DNA from: Fretibacter sp964410285
GTDB lineage: Bacteria; Pseudomonadota; Alphaproteobacteria; Caulobacterales; Maricaulaceae
Reading direction: 5' to 3'
Assembly (NCBI GenBank): GCA_964410285.1
Contig: CAYPFR010000005.1
Location: 62,001 to 126,000, forward strand
Length of the DNA: 64,000 bases
A program made the position numbers and the translations under genes. This document shows, piece after piece, positions 35,350 through 44,673 of the stretch. The notes under the pieces are model-generated. The model was not told where the DNA came from, did no database searches, and was given only the letters and a program-made list of their open reading frames with translations. How positions within the stretch are numbered: the first letter of the stretch is position 1; the number at the start of each line of letters is the position of its first letter.

Positions 35350-36062
35350 GAGAGCTCTTTCCTCGCCGCCGCAGTCCCTCCGTGCGCCGTCTGTTTATGA
35401 GTGTCTCGCGCGGGAAAAAGCGGCGGGGTATGGGCGGGGCGTGGTGGCCGAGTTTTACCTTCTAAGCACATAGCGGCGCGCAGAGAGATCGACAATCCTT
35501 GCGCGATCATCGTCAGGCAGAATATTGGTATGAGTGTTTTGAGCAGGAATACCCCCCGAATACCGTCATTTTCATTGCTGCCTTCAAATATACGCCAGCC
35601 GAAATTCACAAAGCTCTGACTGTTCCACAAGATGGTCAGCGTGACGGGCAGTAGGAACACATAATATCCGATTATATCGACCCGCGCCCGAGCTTTGTCA
35701 CTCATACGAGAGTGAAAAATATCAACCCTTACATGCTGCCCCGCCAGCAAGGTAGCCGCCGCGCCAAGCATAATAGTGGAGGCGTGGAGGTAAGCCGCGC
35801 TCTCGGAGAGTTTAGTCCAGCTCAACCCAAAAATTGATAAAGCAAAAACCGAAAACGCCACGGAAATTACAAGGAATGGCATCGCCCATTTCGTAATTTC
35901 GCCAAGCCTGTATGATAGCCCATCAATGATCGTTATGAGGTCTTCGCTTATAAGAGTAAGCCGCTTCGAGTTTGGCCAAAACAAATAGACTAACGGTAAT
36001 AAGAGGACCGGCAAAAATATCCAGCCTATGCCCTTTAGGGCCAGCGCAAATGTGTCAATCAT
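35346..36062 (-). CDS. TRAP transporter small permease (DctQ-like)
   Basis: Small membrane subunit, 238 residues with four main helices, on the large side for DctQ. FSVFALSIFG near 70 and AATLLAGQHVRVDIFHSRMS near 101-120 are the DctQ pattern (GxHVRVD). A cytosolic His/Pro/Thr-rich tail of about 35 residues follows. It overlaps both neighbours by ATGA junctions, so the three subunits are translationally coupled. Confidence 0.9.
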   Translation of the reverse strand: MIDTFALALKGIGWIFLPVLLLPLVYLFWPNSKRLTLISEDLITIIDGLSYRLGEITKWAMPFLVISVAFSVFALSIFGLSWTKLSESAAYLHASTIMLGAAATLLAGQHVRVDIFHSRMSDKARARVDIIGYYVFLLPVTLTILWNSQSFVNFGWRIFEGSNENDGIRGVFLLKTLIPIFCLTMIAQGLSISLRAAMCLEGKTRPPRPAHTPPLFPARDTHKQTAHGGTAAARKELS

Positions 36063-37219
36063 TTAAGCGCGTCCAGCGCAATTTTGCGCGCAGAGATAAA
36101 CTCTCCTTCGCTGATTTCTGTCCATCCACGAGAGCTGGCTCTCGCCTTGTGATAGCTATCATAAATCCGCTGGGTGAGGGGATCAGACGTGCCGAGTTCG
36201 GCCACGACTTCTTCGCTTATTTGCCCAATGCGCGCCATAATTTCATCGCTAAAGCGGCGCGGGATAATGCCGTGATCTCGCTTTAAGGTCTCAAGCGCAA
36301 GGCCGTTGCGGTAGCTATATTCACCAAGGCTCCAGTCATTAGCGTGAGCACAGGCATATTTTATTATCGCTTGTTCAGAGGCCGTGAAATCATTCCATAC
36401 GTCAAGATTAATGCCAATCGCAAGCGAGGCGCCGGGTTCGTGAAATCCTAAAGAATAATAATAGGGTGCCTCTCGGTAAAAGCCCAGCGCAATATCATTC
36501 CATGGACCTACCCATTCCGTGGCATCAATCGCGCCTGATTGCAGGCTTTGATATATTTCACCGCCTGATATCGCGACCGATGCCCCGCCAAGTCGCCGGA
36601 TGACTTCACCGGCTAGGCCGGGTATGCGCATTTTCAAGCCCTTAAAGTCTTCAAGACTATTGATTTCGCGTTTAAACCAGCCGCCCGCTTGATGGCCAGT
36701 ATTACCGGCTTGAAAGGCTTTGATGTTAAATTTCGCGGACAGCTCATCCCAGAGCGCTTGCCCCCCGCCGTGATCAATCCAGCCCATTAACTCCGCCGCA
36801 GTCATGCCCATGGGCACGGCGGTGAAAAAGGAAAAGCCTTTGGATTTTCCTTGCCAGTAATATTCGGCCGCGTGATACATATCTGCGGCGCCTGTTGATG
36901 TCGCGTTAAAACACTCGAGCGCGCCGACAAGCTCTCCGGCTGCATAGACTTTGACATCAAGCGCCCCCCCGCTCATCTCGCTGACGGCTTTGGCGAAGTA
37001 ATTTGGCATTTGCCCAAGGCCCGGAAAGTCTTTTGGCCAGCTCGTTGCAAGGCGTAATTGCCGCCGGTTTTTAGAAATTGAAGGAGCACCAAGATCGCTC
37101 CTTTTCCCCGCGGCATTTGCGGATTTTTGACCGCCCGCTTTCCCTGCGAGAACACCTGCCACAGCTCCGCCTGTGGCGGCGGCGGCGGCGGCGGTTAGAA
37201 TATCCCTGCGTTTGACCAC
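36059..37219 (-). CDS. TRAP transporter substrate-binding protein, TakP-like, Tat-exported
   Basis: Periplasmic receptor of the transporter, 386 residues. It opens with a twin-arginine signal (VKRRDIL, then an Ala/Gly-rich core), from GTG 37219 with AAGGGG upstream. FYREAPYYYSLGFHEPG near 244-260, IDATEWVGPWND near 229-240 and GGWFKREI near 178 closely follow the 2-oxo-monocarboxylate binding protein TakP, where Arg and Trp in these segments hold the carboxylate. A keto-acid ligand such as pyruvate or branched 2-oxoacids is therefore likely, though not certain. Export folded by Tat may reflect cation binding. Confidence 0.9.
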   Translation of the reverse strand: MVKRRDILTAAAAAATGGAVAGVLAGKAGGQKSANAAGKRSDLGAPSISKNRRQLRLATSWPKDFPGLGQMPNYFAKAVSEMSGGALDVKVYAAGELVGALECFNATSTGAADMYHAAEYYWQGKSKGFSFFTAVPMGMTAAELMGWIDHGGGQALWDELSAKFNIKAFQAGNTGHQAGGWFKREINSLEDFKGLKMRIPGLAGEVIRRLGGASVAISGGEIYQSLQSGAIDATEWVGPWNDIALGFYREAPYYYSLGFHEPGASLAIGINLDVWNDFTASEQAIIKYACAHANDWSLGEYSYRNGLALETLKRDHGIIPRRFSDEIMARIGQISEEVVAELGTSDPLTQRIYDSYHKARASSRGWTEISEGEFISARKIALDALK

Positions 37220-37258
37220 GCGAATCCCCTTTGGTTTTAAGGGAGTGTAGGCTCAGGC

Positions 37259-37984
37259 TTAATCGATGTCGAGATAGCGCCAGCCATTTGCGCCCAAAAT
37301 TTCAGCCGGTTTAAAACGCGCCTTGTAATTCATCTTGGGGCTATTATCGACCCAATAGCCAAGATAAAGATGCTGCATGTTTTCCATCTGGCAACGATCA
37401 ATGGCGTCAAGAATCATATAATTGCCAAGGCTTCGGCGAGGCATATCGGGATCAAAAAAACTATAAACCATAGACAGCCCATCTTGCAGAACGTCTATCA
37501 AAACCGCAGCGACAAGTCTGCCTTCCGCATCGCGATATTCGGAAATTTCCGTATCTGATGCGCATTGCTCTACCATCATTTCATAGCGGTAAAAATCCAT
37601 ATCTGACATGCCTCCGCCGGGATGGCGTGCGTTCAAATATCGCTGGAGCAGGGCAAATTGTTCAGTCGTCGCTAAGGGCTCTTCACTTGAACGCGTCAGA
37701 TCGCTATTGGCCGCCAAAATGCGCCGGAAGGATTTACCTGCAACAAAATCCGGCGCGACAATGCGCAAGGATTTACACTCGCGACAGGCCTCGCAGGCGG
37801 GCCTATAAATCACATTTTGCGAGCGGCGAAAGCCGGCGTGGGTCAAATAATTATTTAAGTGAGAGCCGGATAAAGGGTCAAGCTGAGTGAATATCTTGCG
37901 CTCCATCTTCCCATCAAGATAGGGGCACGGTGAGGGAATTGTCAGATAGAACTGCAATCTATTCGGATCAAAGGGCCGAGTCAT
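37259..37984 (-). CDS. bpt: Aspartate/glutamate leucyltransferase (Bpt) of the N-end rule
   Basis: Transfers Leu from leucyl-tRNA to proteins with N-terminal Asp or Glu, marking them for ClpAP. The ATE/Bpt layout is visible: Cys20 in SPCPYL and the CEACRECKSLR cluster (64, 67, 70), FDPDMPRRSLGNYMILDAI near 178-196 and YLGYWV near 207. Length 241 is normal. It starts 26 bp after the SLC13 gene and ends 39 bp before the TRAP receptor, so it may share a transcript with both; no functional link is obvious. Confidence 0.92.
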   Translation of the reverse strand: MTRPFDPNRLQFYLTIPSPCPYLDGKMERKIFTQLDPLSGSHLNNYLTHAGFRRSQNVIYRPACEACRECKSLRIVAPDFVAGKSFRRILAANSDLTRSSEEPLATTEQFALLQRYLNARHPGGGMSDMDFYRYEMMVEQCASDTEISEYRDAEGRLVAAVLIDVLQDGLSMVYSFFDPDMPRRSLGNYMILDAIDRCQMENMQHLYLGYWVDNSPKMNYKARFKPAEILGANGWRYLDID

Positions 37985-38010
37985 AGGGTTTTATACCAAA
38001 GGAATTTCAA

Positions 38011-39870
38011 TTAGACATTAAAAAACACGGGTATTAGCAGTGAGTAACTGATCCATATCAAGGCCATGAGAGGCAGACCAAATTTGCTGAAATCCAAGAA
38101 TGTATATCGGCCCGGTGACATCACGAGCAAATTGGTCTGATAGGCAATTGGCGTTGCAAAACAGCAATTGGCCGCAAAGATTACGGTCAAAACGAGTACG
38201 GTTGGGTCAATGCCGGTCTGCGCAGAAATCGAAAGAGCTATGGGCGCAAAGATGAGCGCTGTTGCACTATTGGACAATATATTTGTCATCAGGGCGATGA
38301 CGAGAAAAATAGCGGAAAGCAGGATTTGGTTCCCGTATGGCGCAAATATGTTGACCGTTTCTTGGGCAATAAAGCCCGCGCCTCCCGAGCGTTCCAGCGC
38401 AAGCCCCATCGCAAAGGCGGCCCCGATTAATAGGAATATGCGAATATCAAGCGCGCGCACAGCTTGGCGTATGTTCAGACACCCCGAGGCAATCATCGCA
38501 AGCGCCCCACAAAGGGCTGCGATTTCTATCGGCAGTGCCGAGGTTGCGGCAAGGCCAATGGTGGCCGCGAAAATAAGCCGAGCAAAAAATGATTTTCGAA
38601 TATCCGGCAACTCTGCCGTTGACCAATCCAGCAGCAAAATATCCCGATTGTTGCGCAGGTTTCGCATATCGGCTTCGTATCCAAAGAGCAAAAGGACATC
38701 CCCTGCCTCTAGACGTATGTCGAGCATACGTTTTCGGATCATTCGGGATCGCCGCTGAATTCCGAGCACCAGACATCCCGTTTGCCGCCGAAATCCAATT
38801 TGTTCGATATTTCGGCCAATCATGCGCGAGCCAGGGGCGACGACAGCTTCACTAATAACGATCGGGTCGGAGCTATCGCTATCGCGCGAGGATTCATGAA
38901 ATCCTGCGATATTGAGCATGCCTTCAAGATATCGCGGGTTTGTGGAGAGTAGTTTTGAGAGCCGTTCACGCGTTGCCGCAACGATGAGGACATCACCTAC
39001 TTGCAGGCTTTCTTCAAACGGCGGGAGAAAACTTTGTTCCCCGCGCTGCACCATGCGAACGGTCACATTCGCAAGCGCGGGGTAAAGGCCAGCGACGGGT
39101 TTCACATTCGCTAGCGGGTGATTTTTCGTTACCCGAATCTGAGCGATATATTGCCGTCCCGAGTCAGATAATTCTTCTTCGAGCGATCCACGCGCGGGAA
39201 GCAGTATAGGAGAAAATATGATAATATAGAGTGCCCCAATTGCCGCAAGGACAAGGCCGGGCCCCGTTTGTTCAAAAAAACCTAAGCTTTCATCTGAGAA
39301 ACGCGTCAGGACATCATTGACCAGAAGATTAGTGGAGGATCCAATGAGCGTCGTCATCCCTGCGAGTATACAGATAAAGCTGAGCGGCATCAGATAAAGA
39401 GAGGCCGGGGTGCGTGAACGCGCGGCCATGGCCGTAAGGACAGGAATAAACATGACAACGACTGGCGTGTTATTCATAAACATTGAAACCCCAAAGGCGA
39501 GGGCAAAGACAACCGCGAGCGTCCGGCGGGGGCGTTTTGTCAGGGAGTGGTTAATACGGACAATCGGCCCCTCTAGGGCGCCCGTATGAAACATGCCTTG
39601 GCCGATCACCAATAGGGCCATGATGGTAATAAGGGCAGGGGCCGCAAAACCGGAGAGAAGACTGGCGGTGCCTAGCTCCGCGCCATTTTGCAAGGGGAAG
39701 ATATGAAAGAACACCAGCAGTGCGGTGACTATCCCCAAAGAGATGGCTTCAATCGAAAAGCGCTCACGAAAATATAGCCCTACAGCGACAGCGACAAGCG
39801 CTATTGTCGCCCACATTTGCCACGTTACGTCCCAAGAGGTTTGCGTAATTTGATAAGCCAACTCAACCAT
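38011..39870 (-). CDS. SLC13-family permease with two RCK_C (TrkA-C) domains
   Basis: Inner membrane anion or dicarboxylate transporter, 619 residues. Two blocks of helices (about 15-220 and 425-615) flank a cytosolic insert with two TrkA-C domains: KNHPLANVKPVAGLYP ... VGDVLIVAATRERL and APGSRMIGRNIEQIGFR ... LEAGDVLLLFG. GSSTNLLVNDVL near 175 and ANCCFATPIAYQTNLLVM near 575 are the paired substrate hairpins of the family. The substrate (sulfate, di- or tricarboxylate) cannot be told. It heads the minus-strand run leading to bpt and the TRAP genes. Confidence 0.88.
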   Translation of the reverse strand: MVELAYQITQTSWDVTWQMWATIALVAVAVGLYFRERFSIEAISLGIVTALLVFFHIFPLQNGAELGTASLLSGFAAPALITIMALLVIGQGMFHTGALEGPIVRINHSLTKRPRRTLAVVFALAFGVSMFMNNTPVVVMFIPVLTAMAARSRTPASLYLMPLSFICILAGMTTLIGSSTNLLVNDVLTRFSDESLGFFEQTGPGLVLAAIGALYIIIFSPILLPARGSLEEELSDSGRQYIAQIRVTKNHPLANVKPVAGLYPALANVTVRMVQRGEQSFLPPFEESLQVGDVLIVAATRERLSKLLSTNPRYLEGMLNIAGFHESSRDSDSSDPIVISEAVVAPGSRMIGRNIEQIGFRRQTGCLVLGIQRRSRMIRKRMLDIRLEAGDVLLLFGYEADMRNLRNNRDILLLDWSTAELPDIRKSFFARLIFAATIGLAATSALPIEIAALCGALAMIASGCLNIRQAVRALDIRIFLLIGAAFAMGLALERSGGAGFIAQETVNIFAPYGNQILLSAIFLVIALMTNILSNSATALIFAPIALSISAQTGIDPTVLVLTVIFAANCCFATPIAYQTNLLVMSPGRYTFLDFSKFGLPLMALIWISYSLLIPVFFNV

Positions 39871-40013
39871 TGACGCGCCTAGCTGGGGTAATCAGAGCGG
39901 TGTTATGCGTAAATTTAGCTATGGTGATCCCTCCGAGTATCCAGCCTAACATGTTGCGCTGGCCGTGAATAGCGATATGGAGGGGTCAGAAAAATTTTTA
40001 ACGAGGATAAATC

Positions 40014-40868
40014 ATGAAATTGGCATTCTTGGGGTTGGGCGTGATGGGCTTTCCGATGGCCGGGCATTTGGCGAGTGCTGGACATGAGGTAACAGTCTGG
40101 AACCGGACGGGAAGCAAGGCCCGCGCATGGGCGAGCGCCAATCAAAGCGGCCAATCAGCGCCTTCCGTTGAGGCCGCCGTCTCCGGTGCGCAGGCGGTGA
40201 TGATGTGCGTCGGGGATGATCCCGATGTGCTGGAGGTAGCTGCGCCCGCGATTGCCGCTATGCCCAAGGGCGCGCTTTTGATTGATCATACCACTGCCTC
40301 GGCGGAGTGTGCACGAAAGGTCTATGCCATGGCAAAGGCGGCGGGCATTGGCTTTATTGACGCGCCGATTTCCGGCGGGGAGGCGGGCGCTATCAATGGG
40401 CAACTCACCATAATGTGCGGCGGCGATGAGGCGGACTATGCGCGCGCCGTGCCACTCATGCAGCCCTATGCCAAAGCCACCAAACGCCTCGGCAAGAGCG
40501 GAGCAGGGCAGCTTACTAAAATGGTCAATCAAATCTGCATCGCGGGCATAATTCAAGGCCTCGCGGAGGGCGTCAACTTCGCGCAGAAAGCCGGTCTTGA
40601 TGTCGCGGACGTTGTTGACGCCATAGGCAAAGGCGCGGCGGCAAGCTGGCAAATGCTCAACCGCGCGGAGACCATGGCTAAAGATGAATATGAATTCGGC
40701 TTTGCGGTCGACTGGATGCGCAAAGACCTAGGCATAGCTATCCGCGCCGGCGAGGCCATAGGCGCAGACCTTACCCTTACCAAGCAGGTCGACCAATATT
40801 ACGCGGAAGTGCAGGATATGGGCGGCAACCGCTGGGATACGTCAAGCTTGCTTAAGCGACTTAACTAA
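40014..40868 (+). CDS. Beta-hydroxyacid dehydrogenase (3-hydroxyisobutyrate dehydrogenase-like)
   Basis: NAD(P)-dependent enzyme of 284 residues. GLGVMGFPMAGHL near 7-19 is the nucleotide loop, DAPISGGEAGAINGQLTIMCGG near 117-138 the substrate signature, and GKSGAGQLTKMVNQ near 162-175 carries the catalytic Lys. This pattern fits 3-hydroxyisobutyrate dehydrogenase, tartronate semialdehyde reductase and relatives; valine catabolism would match the mutase genes but is inference. GAGG precedes the ATG. Confidence 0.88.
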   Translation: MKLAFLGLGVMGFPMAGHLASAGHEVTVWNRTGSKARAWASANQSGQSAPSVEAAVSGAQAVMMCVGDDPDVLEVAAPAIAAMPKGALLIDHTTASAECARKVYAMAKAAGIGFIDAPISGGEAGAINGQLTIMCGGDEADYARAVPLMQPYAKATKRLGKSGAGQLTKMVNQICIAGIIQGLAEGVNFAQKAGLDVADVVDAIGKGAAASWQMLNRAETMAKDEYEFGFAVDWMRKDLGIAIRAGEAIGADLTLTKQVDQYYAEVQDMGGNRWDTSSLLKRLN

Positions 40869-40888
40869 CAGAGGATATGCTTAACGTC

Positions 40889-41878
40889 TTAGGACTCGTT
40901 TAGCCATTCGGCGACTCGCGGGGCGAAATATGTGAGGATCCCATCACAGCCGGCGCGTTTAAAGGCCATGAGGCTCTCGAGGATCACGCGCTGCTCCTCC
41001 AGCCAGCCGTTTTGCGCGGCGGCCATGATCATCGCATATTCGCCGCTGACCTGATAGGCATAGGTTGGCACGGAAAACTCGTTTTTCACGCGGCGGCAAA
41101 TATCAAGATAGGGCAGGCCGGGTTTGACCATGACCATATCCGCGCCTTCCTCAATATCCATGGCGACTTCGCGCAGAGCTTCATCACTATTTGCAGGGTC
41201 CATTTGGTATGTGCGCTTATCACCCGTCAGCGCAGTTGCCGAGCCTATAGCGTCGCGATAGGGGCCGTAAAAGGCAGAGGCATATTTGGCCGCATAGCTC
41301 ATGATCATGACATCACTATGACCGGCTTTATCAAGCGCGGCGCGCACCGTGCCAATACGTCCGTCCATCATATCGGAGGGGGCGACAATATCTGCGCCGG
41401 CCTCCGCCAGCATAACGCCGACATCGGATAGCGCGCCGAGCGTCGGGTCATTTAGGATTTCCCCGCCGTGGAGCAATCCGTCATGGCCGTGATCCGTATA
41501 AGGATCGAGCGCTACGTCCACGATAACGCCAATTTCCGGCACAGCGGCTTTCACCGCTTTCACCGCCCGCGGGACGAGGCCGTCTGGATTGGAGGCTTCG
41601 CTGCCCGCCGCGTCTTTGAGCTTTGGATTGATGTGGGGGAATAAGGCAATGGCAGGAATTCCGAGCGCGCGCGCGCGCTTAGCTTCACGTACGATCTCAT
41701 CAAGATTGACGCGGTCTACCCCCAGCATAGAGGGGACGGGCGTGCGGTTTTTTTCGCCGTCCGAGAGGATAATCGTCCAAATCAGGTCATCCGTGCTCAG
41801 GCTATTCTCGCGCACCAATCGGCGCGACCATTCGGCGCGGCGGGTTCTTCGCAGGCGGCTTGTTGGAAATGAAGGCAC
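40889..41878 (-). CDS. hemB: Delta-aminolevulinic acid dehydratase (porphobilinogen synthase)
   Basis: Condenses two 5-aminolevulinate molecules to porphobilinogen. The Schiff-base lysines are Lys198 (SYAAKYAS) and Lys252 (MVKPGLPY). The metal segment reads DVALDPYTDHGHDG (121-134), that is, Asp/Ala in place of the zinc-binding Cys triad, so this is the Mg/K-dependent type. The start is GTG 41878 with GGGAG upstream. It diverges from hemA across 161 bp, placing the first two heme steps under one regulatory region. Confidence 0.95.
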   Translation of the reverse strand: MPSFPTSRLRRTRRAEWSRRLVRENSLSTDDLIWTIILSDGEKNRTPVPSMLGVDRVNLDEIVREAKRARALGIPAIALFPHINPKLKDAAGSEASNPDGLVPRAVKAVKAAVPEIGVIVDVALDPYTDHGHDGLLHGGEILNDPTLGALSDVGVMLAEAGADIVAPSDMMDGRIGTVRAALDKAGHSDVMIMSYAAKYASAFYGPYRDAIGSATALTGDKRTYQMDPANSDEALREVAMDIEEGADMVMVKPGLPYLDICRRVKNEFSVPTYAYQVSGEYAMIMAAAQNGWLEEQRVILESLMAFKRAGCDGILTYFAPRVAEWLNES

Positions 41879-41986
41879 AAAGTGCTCCCTAACTATATGT
41901 ATTCATTATTTTCCTTGTGCCCTTATAGAGCATAAGCGGGAAATTATACATAAAATATGATTCTCGCACGCTGCGGCGATTGTGCA

Positions 41987-42016
41987 TTGGTGTTTTGACT
42001 GTGTTTCGTGTATACG
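41987..42016 (+). promoter_or_regulatory. Candidate hemA promoter
   Basis: TTGGTG (41987-41992) and TATACG (42011-42016) are 18 bp apart, 24 bp before the hemA ATG, in the hemB/hemA divergent spacer. I see no FNR box or clear iron-control element there. Confidence 0.45.
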
Positions 42017-42039
42017 ATCCGCACTTAAGAGGTGTTTTT

Positions 42040-43290
42040 ATGAGCGCGGACAGCCCTATAAATTACAGCGACCATTTTCGCGCTGCCGTTGACGGTGTTC
42101 GCAGCGAAGGACGCTACCGCGTGTTTCAGGATATTCGCCGCAAATGCGGGGCATTTCCCAATGCAACTTGGTATCCCGATGCGCTGACAGAACGTCAGGT
42201 CGTTGTCTGGTGCTCTAATGATTATCTCGGCATGGGACAAAATGAATGCGTGATCGAAGCCGTGAAGTCTGCGGTGGATCAGGCAGGTACAGGCTCTGGC
42301 GGGACGCGCAATATCTCCGGCACAACCCATTACCATGTGCAGCTAGAGAAAGAGCTGGCTGATCTGCACCAAAAAGACGCGGCACTTGTGATGACTTCGG
42401 GCTATGTTGCCAATGAGGCCACGCTTGGTGTGATGAGTAAGATTTTGCCCGGCTTGATTATATTTTCTGATGAAAAGAACCACGCCTCTATGATTTCGGG
42501 CATTCAACGTGCGCAGAAAATAGGGGTCTGCGAAAAACGTATCTTCAAGCATAATGATCTGGCTGATCTTGAGGCGCAGCTTATGGCCGCGCCCGCTGGC
42601 GTGCCTAAGCTCATTGCCTTTGAGAGCGTGTATTCAATGGACGCCGATATTGCGCCAATCAAAGAGATTTGTGATCTTGCCGACAGGTATAATGCCTTGA
42701 CCTATATTGACGAGGTACACGCGGTAGGAATGTATGGGCCAAAGGGCGGGGGCATATGCGAAGCCCGGGGCCTGATGGACCGCGTTGACATTATACAAGG
42801 CACGCTCGCGAAGGCTTACGGCATGATTGGCGGGTATATCGCTGCGGACACCTATATTACCGATGCTGTGCGCTCGCTTGCCTCCGGCTTCATTTTTACA
42901 ACATCCATCCCGCCCAGCACGGCGGCTGGTGCGCTGCGGTCTGTGAAGGTCCTGAAAGTTTCGCCGCAAATGCGGGAAAAGCATCAGGAGCGCGCCAACG
43001 CGCTGAAGGCGCGTTTTCGGGCGGCTGGCTTCCCCTTCATTGACGGTGCAACGCACATCGTGCCGCTTATGATCGGCGACCCCGTGAAATGTAAAGCGAT
43101 CTCAGATGTGCTCATTCAGCGCTTCGGCCTTTATGTGCAGCCGATTAATTTTCCTACTGTGCCGCGCGGTACGGAGCGCCTGCGCTTTACGCCTAGCCCT
43201 TTCCACACGGACGCCATGATAGAGGCGCTAATGGAGGCATTGAATATCATATGGGCAGAATTTGACCTAGAACGCGTCAAAGCGGCCTAG
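42040..43290 (+). CDS. hemA: 5-Aminolevulinate synthase
   Basis: PLP enzyme joining glycine and succinyl-CoA, the C4 entry to heme typical of alphaproteobacteria. From ATG 42040 (AGAGG upstream) it has 416 residues; the frame extends 20 codons further but across the promoter. TGSGGTRNISGT near 84-95 is the glycine/PLP loop, YIDEVHAVGMYG near 222-233 gives the PLP Asp and His, and Lys258 in TLAKAYG forms the aldimine. Succinyl-CoA links it to the methylmalonyl-CoA mutase product. Confidence 0.96.
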   Translation: MSADSPINYSDHFRAAVDGVRSEGRYRVFQDIRRKCGAFPNATWYPDALTERQVVVWCSNDYLGMGQNECVIEAVKSAVDQAGTGSGGTRNISGTTHYHVQLEKELADLHQKDAALVMTSGYVANEATLGVMSKILPGLIIFSDEKNHASMISGIQRAQKIGVCEKRIFKHNDLADLEAQLMAAPAGVPKLIAFESVYSMDADIAPIKEICDLADRYNALTYIDEVHAVGMYGPKGGGICEARGLMDRVDIIQGTLAKAYGMIGGYIAADTYITDAVRSLASGFIFTTSIPPSTAAGALRSVKVLKVSPQMREKHQERANALKARFRAAGFPFIDGATHIVPLMIGDPVKCKAISDVLIQRFGLYVQPINFPTVPRGTERLRFTPSPFHTDAMIEALMEALNIIWAEFDLERVKAA

Positions 43291-43360
43291 GCGCATATTG
43301 AACATTGCGAGTCGCTGCGTTGATGGTTAAGAGGTCCCCCCGTTTATCAAGGAGTTTGCC

Positions 43361-44665
43361 ATGAGTGCCGCAGCTAATGATTCCACCGCCCACCTAGGCA
43401 ATTATTTCACGCAAAGCCTCAAGGACCGTGATCCAGATCTCTTCGCATCGATGCAAGACGAATTAGATCGCCAGAAGCATGAGATTGAGTTAATCGCATC
43501 GGAGAATATCGTTTCAAAAGCGGTCCTCGAAGCTCAGGGCTCCGTGCTCACAAATAAATATGCGGAGGGCTATCCGGGGAAACGCTATTACGGGGGCTGC
43601 CAACATGTTGATGTTTCAGAGCAGCTTGCGATTGATCGCGCCTGCGAATTGTTTGATTGCGGCTTTGCGAATGTGCAGCCCAATTCGGGTAGCCAAGCCA
43701 ATCAAGGCGTTTTTCTTGCACTCCTGCAGCCCGGCGATACGATTTTGGGTATGGATTTGGCGTCTGGCGGTCATTTGACGCACGGCGCGCCGCCAAATAT
43801 GTCAGGGAAGTGGTTCAACGCGGTAGCTTATGGCGTTCGGGAAGATACTCACCTGATTGATTACGATCAGGTCGAAGTCCTCGCGCTAGAACATAAGCCA
43901 AAGCTCATTATTTGCGGCGGCTCGGCTTACTCCCGCCAAATTGATTTTGCGCGGTTCCGCCAGATCGCTGACAAGGTCGGCGCCTATCTGCATGTAGATA
44001 TGGCGCATTTCGCGGGGTTAGTCGCAGGCGGAACGCATCCATCGCCTTTTCCTCATGCCCATGTCGCCACGACAACAACACATAAAACGCTGCGCGGCCC
44101 GCGCGGCGGCATGATCCTAACGAACGATGCGAAGCTTGCTAAAAAATTCAATTCTGCGATTTTCCCGGGACTTCAAGGTGGTCCGCTCATGCATGTGATC
44201 GCAGGCAAGGCCGTTGCCTTTGGCGATGCTCTGCGGCCAGAATTCAAAGCCTATGGCCAAGCGGTGATAGATAATTGCCGCGCCATGGCCAGTGCCCTCG
44301 TGGAGGCCGGATATGCGGTCGTCACCGGCGGAACAGATACCCATCTTGCGCTTATCGATCTCTCTCCAAAAGGGGTGAAAGGCAATGCAGCCGAGAAAGC
44401 GTTGGGCCGTGCCTATATTACCTGTAATAAAAATGGCATTCCGTTTGATAAAGAAAAGTTCACGGTGACTTCGGGCATTCGCGTGGGGTCGCCCGCGGGG
44501 ACTACTCGCGGATTTGGCGTAGCAGAGTTTCGAGAGATCGGGCAGCTTATGGCCGAAGTGCTCGACGCGCTCGCTGAAGACCCTAACGGCAATCCCGACG
44601 TTGAGGAAAGCGTAAAGCAGCGCGTGAAAGCGCTGACTGCGCGTTTCCCAATCTATGAAGGTTAA
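43361..44665 (+). CDS. glyA: Serine hydroxymethyltransferase
   Basis: PLP enzyme converting serine and tetrahydrofolate to glycine and methylene-THF. Lys242 in TTTHKTLRGPRGG binds PLP; NVQPNSGSQAN near 104-114 and HVDMAHFAGL near 211-220 are conserved. Length 434; AAGGAG precedes the ATG. It lies 70 bp after hemA and supplies glycine, the hemA substrate. Confidence 0.96.
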   Translation: MSAAANDSTAHLGNYFTQSLKDRDPDLFASMQDELDRQKHEIELIASENIVSKAVLEAQGSVLTNKYAEGYPGKRYYGGCQHVDVSEQLAIDRACELFDCGFANVQPNSGSQANQGVFLALLQPGDTILGMDLASGGHLTHGAPPNMSGKWFNAVAYGVREDTHLIDYDQVEVLALEHKPKLIICGGSAYSRQIDFARFRQIADKVGAYLHVDMAHFAGLVAGGTHPSPFPHAHVATTTTHKTLRGPRGGMILTNDAKLAKKFNSAIFPGLQGGPLMHVIAGKAVAFGDALRPEFKAYGQAVIDNCRAMASALVEAGYAVVTGGTDTHLALIDLSPKGVKGNAAEKALGRAYITCNKNGIPFDKEKFTVTSGIRVGSPAGTTRGFGVAEFREIGQLMAEVLDALAEDPNGNPDVEESVKQRVKALTARFPIYEG

Positions 44666-44673
44666 GCGGGGAT

